Below, piece by piece: positions 1-11,800 of a stretch of 64,000 nucleotides of DNA; the first letter of the stretch is position 1, and each line of letters starts with the position of its first letter. This DNA comes from Crotophaga sulcirostris (lineage: Eukaryota > Chordata > Aves > Cuculiformes > Crotophagidae). Both the position numbers and the translations under genes were made by a program. The stretch lies in contig VYZB01000035.1 in NCBI GenBank assembly GCA_013397455.1, forward strand, positions 433,006 through 497,005. Direction: 5' to 3'. A model generated the notes under the pieces. It saw nothing but the letters and a program-made list of their open reading frames with translations, was not told the DNA's origin and did no database searches.

Positions 1-1579
1 AGTTAAAGGACTCCAAGTCCAACATCAGCAGCAGAGGGAATTTTAATTTTAAAGCAAATTGCACCCAGTTTTGGTAAACTATCATAGAATGATTACTCGA
101 CTTTCATCCAGTCAATATTATGCCTCCCTAGTGAATTTGTTTATTGTCAGTATGTCTGCTTCAAAAGATGTCTCCCCTAGAAAGCACTCCTTCATTCGGC
201 TTCTGCCACCAAAAGCAGGCAACAGCTTGAAGCTAGCAACTGCTCTTGAACAAAGCAGGTAGGGATGCAGAAAGGCTGCTGAATCCATAACAATAAGCAC
301 ATTATGACATAATTACAGTAAATCTCCAGAGTGGTCTGTACACCCAAAATGCCATATGTTTTGTGTAAAGGAACTGTGCATTAGTAAAACCATAATATAA
401 CATAAGCATTTTCTGTAATAGTGCTGTTAGCATGAAATTGATTTTTTATCTCAAAAAATAGCATTGACAGAATTTGAATGGTCAGCTAGTTAGACTGGGG
501 TAATGTAATTAAAATACTAAAGGGCAGAAGCAGGTAATAGAAAGATTTGGGGAGATTTTCAAGTTGTAACTGTGCACAACATAATAGCTGGTGCATCCAT
601 GTAACCTTTCTTTGATATGGTATTCTTTCACCATTGCATATAATAGCTGTTCTGTTTTCTAAATGTCTTCATTTGACTTTGAATAGGTTAATAGGATTTA
701 CTGCTTCTGCAGCTTGCTATACAAAACAGATTGTCAATATGGACAATACTTTGTGGTCTGTCAGGGAATAATAGACTGCTTTCTCCATCCCTGCTTTTAG
801 GAAGTGATTTAGTTTCCTAAAGAACATTTGGATACAAATGGGAGAACGAGTGAAGGTATTTTTTTCTATGTGAGTCTAGTGTGAGCTGGCACTGCTAAAT
901 AGCCACTTTGCATTTGCTGTATCAGCTGGTGGCGCTTGCCTCATTTTCAGATCGCAGCTTCCTGATTCTCCATGAGAGATGTCTGCAGAAATTTCACTGT
1001 GGTCAGATACCAACGGTATAAAATACATAACCCAGCTATATTTCAAAAATGGCAGTGGACTTTTGCAAACACTTTCTGTTACAAACTGCATGAATTGATC
1101 TCGTCTTCAAAAGCATTGATATCCTAAATCATTGTTTTGTTCTCTGTCTGAACCTGCATTTTAGGTTTCAATGGCTTTGTGTTTTGTAAAGATGTTTCTA
1201 AAATCCCTGTATGTCGTAAGAAAAGGATTTTTCCCCTGGCTGTTAGCTCTTTCTTGCCATGATTATTGCTTCCTGCTGCAACAATCAGAATATAACAGTG
1301 CAGCAAATTTTACAGGGATGTAAACTGTATGAACTAAACAAATTGTCATTCTCTAAAGTACCAGGTCCTTTCCAAGTGCCTTCTGCGTGTTTACAATTTT
1401 ATGAGTTGTGAAGCTGTGACTTACTGAAAGAGGTTAGTGCCATTAAAAATGATGATACTGGTTATAGGTAGGTAACCAGTGTGTGCTGCATTTTCAGACT
1501 CTTTTTGATCTTGGAAATAGTATTGCTGATGTGATGTTCACTGTGATTTTAAGAGCCCAAAAATTACCAGGAGTAGTAG
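1..1579. other. Intron stretch with no feature seen
   Basis: AT-rich unique-looking sequence. Open frames do not exceed about 71 codons and match nothing I know. Confidence 0.7.
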
Positions 1580-3015
1580 TCACAGAATCACACAGAATGA
1601 CAAAATGATAGAGTTTGGAAGGGACCTCCAGAGATCATCTAGTACAACCCCTCTGCTAAAGCAGGTTCACCTAGAGCTGGTTGCACAGGAACGTGTCCTG
1701 GTAGGTTTTGGATATCTCCAGAGCAGGAGACCCCACAGCCTCCCTAGGCAGCCTGTTCCAGTGCTCTGTAACCCTCACAATAAAGAAGTTTTTCCTCACT
1801 TTAAGATGGAACTTCCTGTGTTACAGTTTTTGCCTGTTACCCCTTGTACTGTCACTGGGCATTGCTGAGAAGAGTCTGTCCCTGTCCTCTTGACACCTGC
1901 CCCTTAGATATTTATAAGCATTGATAAGGTCCCCTCTCAGTCTTCTCTTTTCCAGGGTAACCGGACCCAGCTCACTCAGCCTCTCCACATAAGAGAGATT
2001 CTCCAGTCCCCTAATCATTTTTGTGGCCCTCCGCTTTACTGTCTCCAGTAGTTCCTCATCTTTCTTGCCACAGCACTCCAGATGGGGCCTCGCTAGAGTA
2101 GAGTAGAGGGTAAGGATAACCTCACTCGATTTGCTTGCTAAACTCTTCTTGACCCCAGGATACCATTGGCCTTCTTGGCCATGAGGGAACATTGCTGGAT
2201 CATGGTTAGCTTGTTGTCCACCAGGACTCCCAGGTCCTTCTCTGCAGAGCTGCTTTCCAGCCAGTCAACCCCTAACCTGTATTGGTGCAGTGCATTATTC
2301 CTCCTGAACTGCAGAACCTACACTTGCCTTTGTTGAACCTCATTAGGTTCCTCTCCACCCAGCTTTCCAGCCTGTTAAGGTCTCACTGAATGGCAGCACA
2401 GCCTTTTGGTGTATCAAACTTGCTGAGGATACACTCTCACCCCTCCTTATCCAGGTCATTGATTAGTATGTTGAATAAGACCGGGCTGTGTGCCACCCCC
2501 TGGGGAACACACCACTGGCCCAGTTAGACTCTGTGCTGCTAATGACAACCCTCAGAGCTCTGCCATCCAGCCAGTTCTCAATCCATCTCACTGTCCACTC
2601 ATCTAACTCACACTTTCTACGCTTACCTATGATGATATTGAGGGAAAGGGCGTCAAAAACCTTGGTAAGGTCAAGGTAGACAACATCCACCACTCTCCCC
2701 TCATCTGCCCAGCGAGTCATGGCATCATAGAAGGCTATCACATTGGTCAAGCATGATTCCCCCCGGTGAACTCATGTTGACCAGTCCGAATAACCTTCTT
2801 TTCTTCCAAATGCTTGGAGATGACATCAAGGGTGAACTGTTCCATCACCTTTCCGGGGATGGAGGTGAGGCTGATTGGCCTGTAGTATCCCAGATCCTCC
2901 TTCTTGCCCCTTTTGAAGACTGGAGTGATATTAGCTTTTCTCCAGTCCTCAGGCACCTCTCCTGCTCTCCATGGTCTTTCAAAGATGACGAATAGTCGTT
3001 TAGCAATAACACCAT
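1580..3015 (-). mobile_element. CR1 LINE, 5'-truncated, long copy 1
   Basis: The element is inverted relative to the window. Its 3' end lies at about 1,580, where degenerate CACAGAAT units mark the CR1 tail, followed by the GTTTGGAAGGGACCTCCAGA signature. Broken minus-strand reading frames carry reverse-transcriptase pieces. About 2,956-2,747 encodes a segment with YYRPISLTS. About 2,750-2,463 encodes YLDLTKVFD, matching the RT motif A consensus YLDFSKAFD. About 2,192-1,821 encodes the post-RT region with [15 protein letters not shown]. The 5' end is lost, as in most CR1 copies. Frameshifts separate the pieces, and a short deletion near 2,411-2,424 removes the FADD catalytic box, so the copy is inactive. 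CR1 is the dominant LINE of birds. Confidence 0.95.
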
Positions 3016-6000
3016 TTAATCTTTTTTTTTAAATATTGGAGATGAACAAAATCCCACTGCAGTACATTGTATTCTCTGTCCTGAAATGCTCCTTTTGTGT
3101 AGTGGTTCAGCTTCCTTAAACTTGCTGATTCATTTTAATTAAGCCAATCTAGAAGAAAATGAGCAAGAAAAAGGAATAAGGCTTTTGTTTCCTTATTGTG
3201 TAATTGTCCATAAACTAAAAAAATACCCAAACAAGCAAACAAACAAAAAAACCAAACCACAACAGATTTGTTTACAAAGTCATAGGAAGGTATTATCCTT
3301 TTGCACACTTACTGGAAATCACCACAGGGGTGGGAGATGTATAATCTCAACTTGGATACTAATAAAAGTTGATGTGCTTCCAGAATAACAAAATTAATCC
3401 TGCCTGTTTCCAGACAACGGACAGCTATAGATGAGAATTTCCAGCAGGAGACTGAACTAGTGTCCTACGCTTGAGCAATGTTTAATCTGGGGAGTTTGAT
3501 CTCTGATCACCTCTGAACTTTGGACCGAACTTTGCAAAGGTTCCTACTTCAGCACCAGCACACTTAAGAGCAACAGGCTTTGTTTGATCCACAGCTCCTT
3601 AGAGAGCTTGACTCAGCGCAGGAAGCTTTGAGTAAGTCTCAGGAGGAATTTTGAAGAGGGTATGAGAAGCGATTAGACCATTAACTTCCTCATAGAGTGA
3701 TTCGGTGGCATTTTTTTAGTCAGCTTATGCAGGTGCATTGATCATTCAGGAGCTTTATAATTCTTAGTCTAACTTCAGGTGTTTAAATAAAACTTCACTG
3801 AAATTAAGAAGTGGCACCTTTCCAAAAAGAACACTAAAAGCTTTTTCTGTCCCAGACTGACAGCTGCAATAGTACAAGCAACGTTTGAAGCCTCTAAAAT
3901 TATTGTAGGATATAGTTGCCACATCAGAACCTTTAGCATCTAATACACACTAGCCTAAAGTTTTACATCTTCTAAATACTGGGACAAAAGCTAAACTTGC
4001 TGTAAGATTACAGAACCTTAGCTCCCGGTTTGCGCACATGAACACAGCCACTAATTTATCATCACATCTGAAAAGCTAACACTTTTTAAAATTTTATTTT
4101 TAATATCTTAGAGAGGTGTACAAGAATCTACTGTTATTCTCTACTATCTACAATTATCTTAAAAAAAATCATTCTTCAGATAATTCTCAAAATTAGTTTT
4201 AAGTGCTTCTGTGCTTAAATATGAAGTTTTTTTAATATGAATCCTAGAATCTAGTATTTTTCTACACAAAACTATTAACAAACCAAAGAGTCACTAAAAT
4301 TCATATTCAGATTTTTTTCAAAGTATACCTGAGGCCCACTGAAATCTGAAAACATTACCTTAGTTTATTTAACATTTTCTTATTCTAAATTAAAAGTTAC
4401 AACTGGTGTTGTTTGTTGCAGTTGTTATCGCTTAATTGTTGATGCTGTTGTTGTAATTTGTTTTTATCATCTGTAATTCGTGTCTCTGTATTTGATCACT
4501 TAAAATATGAAATATCATTCCGGGTGAGATCAGAGACTAACATACACTGCCAAATTGTCTTTGTGGAACCACCATCGTATACTATAAATTTATGTTCGCT
4601 TACAAAAGCTGTCCTAGCTTTCCAGAATGTGACACAACATCCATTGACCATTACTGAGCTTTATACTAGTTACCAGAATACAGTACATTTGTTTGATTTT
4701 TTTTCACTCTCATTTAACATAAATGGTACTTGTCAAAACTGCAACCTGTTAGCATAAACTTTGGCATTATTCAGCCAGCCTCCACACACAAAGGCACTTT
4801 GGCTGTACTTCATGCAATATGGGGCCTTTGTTTGCTCTCCTTCTTGACAAATGATCGCACTAAAGCTACAGAGACAGACAGACTGGCGTGGAAGAGCATA
4901 CAGCAATTTGGAACATGCATGGGCCTGGATTTTTTTCGATGCCATTTCCATAATAATACACCTGTGACTAAAGCAGGTGATTGGAAGTGGAGCGGATGCA
5001 TACAGACAGATGGATTAAGACAGTAGTAATTGTACTTTCACTTGATTATAATATTAACAGGCTCCAGGTGATTTCTATTTTTTACAGCGTCACTCATCTC
5101 AACAAATCCCAGCAGGCTTGGAAGCAGAGTAGAGCTGCATCCTGCTTTTCACATGAACCTGTTTCCAGTGTGAGCACTTAAGAGAGTTCTTCTGTTGAAA
5201 AGCAATTAGCTTCTGCAGTCTAGGGTGCCATTTAGAATATCCAGGCTCATGTGTTTCATCATAAAATTGACCTTTTTAATTTTTTATGCCTGAGATTTCC
5301 CACTAAAAGTATAAGCATTAAAAAAATACAACCCTAGAGAAAATACTGAAGGCACATGTAGAATTTATTAAAGGATGTCTGGCCCTGAAGTGCTGCAGAT
5401 AGCAGCTCCATCTGAATATAATAAATATGAAGTATGCAGTATTGTGTGCTTAATTTTTAAATAATTGGTGTCATTAGGTAGCATAATGATACATAAAAAG
5501 CATAGGAAAGCAATATGTGCTACATTTACAGATTCACATTTTTCCTGTAGTAATTGCTTTTCTATACAAATGGCATCTGCTTGTTGATACCTTTGAATAA
5601 CTGTGTACTAATTATCCTAATGTCTCAGAGTTTGTTTTGCTTTTTAGTAAGATTGCCTATGTTGGAAGTATACTTTTTGGCAAAATTTTGCATCATTTTA
5701 ATGAAACAGAGACTTTCAAGAGAGATAGGCAAAGAAATACCTCTTCCACCCAGACAACTTAGGTAAAAATATTACCAGCAATAGTAACGACTTCTTTCCA
5801 TCTCTGGAAACTATCAAGTTTCCATGGAGACATTAGAGAGTTTCAATAGTGCAAGAGTACTCAAGATTTAAAGCACAAATAGATGTTAAGCATTAGGAAT
5901 TTCTAACATAGTTTTAGACCAGTCTGTCAGCACTTTTGATCTGAAACTTAGTAGCAAGTTTTACTTGCATCTCTACTGCTTAGGCAGAAAGAGGACATGA

Positions 6001-6185
6001 CAGAATGTTTAGCTCTGCTGGAAAGTGGTTTGAGGTCAGCTAAGATTCTTGATTCTCATATCTATTCTTGCTTATGATCTATCATTCAATATCCCTACAA
6101 AATGATACTCTATTGTAGCACAGTAGAGACACAGTTTAATTTCAAAGGAAGCAAAAATATACTTATGTACAGCATAGATGTGTAT
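3016..6185. other. Intron stretch between the two long CR1 copies
   Basis: Apart from the CAAA run, nothing was recognised. The 4,080-4,320 part is especially AT-rich. The best open frame is 99 codons (4,458-4,757, plus) and has no domain. Confidence 0.65.
3218..3260. repeat. CAAA-type low-complexity run
   Basis: A-rich sequence with repeated AAACAAGC and CAAACAAA units. It has no tail-like position next to any retroelement I can recognise. Confidence 0.6.
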
Positions 6186-7682
6186 AGAAACATAGAATAG
6201 TTGGAAGGGGCCCTTAAAGGTCACCAAGTCCAATCTCCCTGCATTGAGCAGGGAGCTCTGACTAATGTGACCTTGATTGCTTACAAGGGTGAGACATTTA
6301 CCACTTCACTGGGTGACCTGTTCCAGTGTTTCCCCATCCTTACTGTAAAAAATATATTCCTTGTATCTCATCTAAACATACCTGCTTTCAATTTAAAACC
6401 ATTACCTCTTGCCCTATTGTAATGGGCCCTGATAAAAAGTTTGTTCCATCTTTCTTAGAAGCCCCCTTTAAGTATTGAAAAGCCACAATAAGATCTCCCC
6501 AGAATCTTCTCTTCTCTGGACTGTACAACCCTAACTTGTTCAGCCTCTCTTCATAGGGAAGGTGTTTGGTCCCTCTGATCATTTTTGTGGCCCTCCTCTG
6601 GACTCGCTCCAACAGGTCCATGTCTTTCGTGTGTTGCTGGCTCCAGAGCTGGACACAGTATTCCAGGTGGGGTCTCACAAGAGCTGAGTAGAGAGGCAGA
6701 ATAACCTACCTTGACCTACTGGCTATACTTCTTTTGGTGCAGCCCAGGATACAGTTAGCATTTCTGGGCTGCAAGCACACATTGTCTGCTCATGTCCAGC
6801 TTTTCATCCACCAGTACCACCAAATACTTCTTGGCAGGGTCACTCTAGAGCCCTTCATCCCCCAGCCTGTATTGATATCAAGGGTTGCTGGCCAGTTTTT
6901 TACTTGGCCTTGTTGAACCTCACGAGATTCATGTGGATCCATTCCTCAAGCTTGTCCAGATCCCTCTGGATGACATCCCATTCCTCAGGTGTGTTAGTCG
7001 CACCACTCAGTGTCATTTGCAAACTTGCTGAGGGTACACTAGATCCCACTATCCATATCAATGGTAAATATATTAAACTGTACTGGTCCTAGTAGAGACC
7101 CCCTGAAGGACACCACTTGTCATCAGTCGCCTTCAGAACATTGAGTCACTAACCACTACCCTCTGGATGCGATCATCTAGCCAATTCCTTGATCACCAAA
7201 CAGTCCACCCATCAAATTCATATCTATCCAATTTAAAGAGAAGGATTTTGTTGCGGGCCATGTCAAAGACCTTACAGAAGTCCAGATAGATGATATCCAT
7301 AGCTCTTCACTTGTCCACTGATGTAGTCGCTCCATCATAGAAGGCCAATAGGCTGGTGAGGCAGGACTTGCCCTTGGTGAAGGCATGCTGGCTGGCTCAA
7401 ATCTCCTCCCTGTCCTCCACATGCCTTTGTATAGCTTCTAGGAAGACCTGCTCCATGATCTTCCCTGGCACAGAGGTGAGGCTGACAGGTTGGTGGTTCT
7501 AAGGGTCCTCCTTTCTACCCTTTTTAAAAATGGATGCAGTGTTTCCATTTTTCCAGTCACTAAGGACTTCACTTGACTACCATGACTTTTCAAATATTAT
7601 AGAGTGCCTTGGCAATGACACCAGCCAGTCCCCTTGGGATGCAGATCATTATGTCCAATAGACTTATGTGTGTTCATGTTCT
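6186..7682 (-). mobile_element. CR1 LINE, 5'-truncated, long copy 2
   Basis: This is a second inverted CR1 of about 1.5 kb. Its 3' end is near 6,186 (CATAGAATAGTTGGAAGGGG). Minus-strand fragments encode CR1 RT and post-RT sequence, including [19 protein letters not shown] in 6,678-6,388 and a frameshifted finger/palm part in 7,422-7,177. Its 3' sequence differs clearly from copy 1, so it belongs to another subfamily or is older. The catalytic box reads FAND instead of FADD at 7,012-7,023 on the minus strand. It is truncated at the 5' end just before a TG/TA simple repeat. It shows many stops and frameshifts and is inactive. Confidence 0.94.
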
Positions 7683-7710
7683 ATGTGTGTGTGTGTATAT
7701 GTATATAGAG
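7683..7710. repeat. TG/TA simple repeat at the CR1 copy 2 border
   Basis: ATGTGTGTGTGTGTATATGT plus a short TATA run directly follows the truncated 5' end of the inverted CR1. Confidence 0.85.
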
Positions 7711-8699
7711 ATTTCATAAAGTCTAACTTGGCTCACTGCCTTGCAGTCACAGTATTTCTTAGAAGTGAATTGATTGGAACTCACTGCAGTCCATAGAAGA
7801 GCTCTTCAGCTGGTATGCTGTAGGACATAAACATGACATGTAAAGAAATTTTCAAGATTTATGGCTTATGTCACTTATTTGGCTGTATTCAACTTCCAAT
7901 CCAGCCTATGTTGTCTGGATACTAAGTTGCAGAAATTCAGCCAAGACATCGTTTTTTAGACATTATAGAGACATCAGAACAACTCAGTGGTCCATCAACA
8001 TCAAAACCCCATCTCTGAGACTGCCAATGAACAATATTTCAGAAGAAGCCATAAGGTAACTCAGTTCGCTTGATAATTAACTGGGTAATATTGTACTCTA
8101 GTCTGAACAATGAAACAAGAGAAATAGTTTTTGCTTGAGGGTGGGACGTAATTTAAGAAAGTACTAAATTGCTTAATTTTCTAGGAGGAAAACAAAACAA
8201 AGCGATCAAAAGAACTAGAAAACCCATCTATCCTTTGCCATTTAATCTCTTGAAAGTCTCCTCTTTCTAAACTCTGAAACTTTTCCATGCAGCACACTAG
8301 GTAACTTTTCTTGCTTCCTCTGCTCATTGTGGATGCTGTAGCTTATTAAATTGTATGAGTTCTTCCTCTTCTTATCATTTCCAGAGAGCCCAGTTTTCCA
8401 CTTCTAAAACTGGTTTATATTTACAACATTATTTCTGTAGCTTTTCTCTTATCTTCCTTCTCGTCCTGCCAAATGGTGCTGGTTTAATTGCACCCTCTTT
8501 TTAGATGTTTTCTGAATCACCCTGAAGCCTTCTGTTTTTCTTTAAAGCTTTTCAAACATTTGAATTTATGTTAATGACTTGGACTGCAATCACCTTAACC
8601 TTTTTCCTGGTCATGCAACTTATATTTCTTTTTCTAACAACCCTTCCCCAATTAGCAACTTTTCTCTGCAAAATCCTCTATGAAACTCTGTATTGTCTT

Positions 8700-8850
8700 G
8701 TTGCTATGGCAGATCCTTCTTCTTCTCAGCTTTTGCCCCATGTTGTCTTTACTGTAGATATTTGTCTTGTGTTACTTAGACATTAAGTCCTTTGGGGCAC
8801 AAGATGTCACTTTATCTATATTTATAATATGCAGCGTAAAATTATTGCCC
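8700..8850 (+). mobile_element. Old amniote LINE/SINE 3'-tail remnant
   Basis: ACATTAAGTCCTTTGGGGCA, followed by CTTTATCTATATTTATAATATG and GCAGCGTAAAATTATTG, parallels a very common amniote repeat tail. That tail reads roughly TTGTAAGCTCTTTGGGGCAG, then TGTTTGTACAGC and CTAGCACAATG. The family (L2, L3 or a SINE with their tail) cannot be decided by eye. Confidence 0.5.
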
Positions 8851-11800
8851 TCTAAAAAGTAATAGTAAGGGCACAATTATTTGACTGATAAATCAATTTG
8901 AAGGAATACTTCCAATGATTAATGAACCTGTCATACCAACTAGGACACCTGCTACTTGTTTTCGAGGTACTGACAGATATAACAGTTGTTAATTATAGCA
9001 ACTGTAGCCTTCTTAGTGCTCAGGCAAAGTTTTACTTTCATTGCAATGGCAAAGACTCTCTGAAAGTTACTTTGCCATCATTTCTTTCCTTTTGCGATGC
9101 CTACTGTAATAAGAATTTTTTTTTCTGTATTTAAGTTTAAGCTCCCACAAGCTGCACTGTGAGGAGAAGGACAGTTTAGGCAAAGATGGAGGACTGAAGC
9201 AGCCAGCAGAAGAAAACACTGTACTTAGAAAACTAATTTACCTCTAAGTATGGTATATTGCAGCTCCCTGAAGCGGAGTCCTTGCTTTCAGAAAAGCAAT
9301 TTCTGGCAGATTGCAGAGGTTATTCCCCTTTGGTTTTCCAACATCAGACAGGAGATGGGAATGGCGGACCCTCTCTCAAGAGCCTGGCAGCTTCACAAAG
9401 AAACAGATGGGACCTGACAGGCTATTTCCAGGAGACAAAGTCTCTGAAGCAGGAAGCAGGGATGCCTGAATGACTATGGGGAAAGCTCCTGCTTTTAAAC
9501 TGGGTGAATCAAGGACCCTTTTGACAGGAGGCAGCATCCTTTCGCAGGCTACCAACTGTCCTGTTTGTTATGTGACAGCCTTATCAGTCAAAGGTTGTAG
9601 TATGAATTGTGAAATACTTGGCTAGAGTAATGTTTGACCTGTGTAAGACAAGCTATCTCTACATGTTTTTGACAAAAAAAAATATTTTTTTGCTTTGACA
9701 GTTTGTGCCCCTGCCTTAATCTCCAGCCTGCATCATAAGACCTTCCTCAGAGATCACATCGTATCTCTTTACTGCTGTCTCTTAGGTTTCACCCACAAAG
9801 GACTCAAAGCACCCCATTTTTTCTTATTTCTTGTAAATCCTTTAAAACTAAAAAGAAATTATTTTCTGAAAATACTTGAAATTTAAACAGTTAGAGGTCT
9901 GCTCATAACAACCTTTGAAATTCTAATCTCTCATCTTGAAAATATAATTGAGTGTTTGCAGAAGCTGCACACTACGTCTCTTGGAAAAGGGCTGTCCCTG
10001 AGGAGTTAGCTCGGTGCTTCACAGATGTGCAAGCAGGTACTCTTCTTCACCAGCTGCAGAAAAGCCTGCCAGTTTTTTAGAAAACATTGAGAATAAGCTT
10101 GTATGGAGAAAAAAAGTAAGCTGAATGCAAAGGACTTATACATAGATGCTGATCTAGCTTGCCAAACAAAGATAGATACCTGTATATCTCCAGAGGGCTG
10201 TTCAGCTCTTAGATGCTCATTCTACTTAAAAACAGAGATATACTGAAAATGTAGATGTAGATTTGGCCTATGGCTGGTGTGCAAGACAATGTATATGGGC
10301 TCTTTCTCAGTGCAGTTAGACCTGTAAACAGAAACTGATGTCTTGTATACAGGGGTGTGTGAAAATCCACATCAGGACCAGTGCCCATTTCAAACAATTG
10401 ACTTGGAGCAGATGCTTCCCATCCTTGGGAAAAGGGAGATGGCAATAAAACCTCACCAACACATGAATCAATGCTCATGCTATGGGTGTCTCTGATAGCT
10501 AGACTATTGGTACAACACTTGCAACTCTGTGTCCCATGCTCTCTTTTACAACTAGGGGATTCTTGGAAAGCCACTTTATCACTGCACTTTGCCCAGCTGT
10601 TACTCAGGGTCCCTCCCTCAACTTGGTGTCTGACCCCAAAAATAATAGCACGTTATGGCCAGACATCATTGTATCTTTGCACAGACATTCAATATGTTTT
10701 TAAACAGGTTTCTGTCCTAACATGGTTAATACAGTTATTCCTTGCTACCATATTAGGTACAGGTTTCTAAAATCTTTAGCCATCATAAACACATATTTCA
10801 ATGAATTTGAAATATGTAGGAAATCAAATGTGGTGTAATGTAAACATTATGTAAAGATGGTTTTTTTGTGCGCACCAGTGTATTTGCAGCTTTACACCTA
10901 TTCACATAGCAAAGATATGCATACATTCATTGAGTTTTAATTAGTAGAGTCCTTGCTAGTTCCTCTTTAGATCTTTATTATCCCTTTTTTTTAATGCACT
11001 TCATTCATCACTTTTAAAAATTAGACCAATTTAGTAACATAATTTGAATCTATAATTGAATTTTCTAGCTACTCTCAGACTTTACAAGTTAATCAAATAG
11101 CATATTTTTAAACAGATTTTCAGCACTTGGGAACAACTATGTGGGTGACCAATCAGCCCATTTAAAATGGAAAACTCGTAGATCTAATTCTCAGCTAGGT
11201 TCTGGGGTGATTAAACTTTCTCTCCTCACAAATAATAGACTAGACTTTTTCCATTCCCTGATAAAAATTAATAGCATAAGGCTATGTGGAAGGATGAATA
11301 AAGTATAATTCTAGTTAAAAATGGGAAATGACAAATAAATGAAAAATGCTAAGTGAGGTGGAAGAGAGATGTGTAATTGAGCAGCACTAGAACCATATGT
11401 CAAATGCCTTCACAGGAAGAGGCAGGAAGGGAAAATCCCAGCAGCAGCTCTGTGAAAACACCAGAGCAACTCCCTCTCTTTTCTGCCAGAGTGCTGCGGA
11501 CTCATCAGGGACAACTTACCTGGTCTAGCATTTGACAAATTAGCATCTCTGTTTATTTATGCTGTCACCCAGACAATTTTTTTTGCCCATTCTCTCTCTG
11601 TAGGCCTAGAAAAGCTATTCAAATTAAACTACCACAAACTAACTCAAGTCTATTAGGCTGGACCGACATGCATCTTCTATCAGGATAAGTCAATATATCA
11701 GAAAATTGGCTTGTTTTAAACCCTGATATGTTTGAATTGTTGCTTCTCTCAAATTTGCATAGATTTATGTGAAACGATTTGAAAAGTCTGGCAAATGAAT

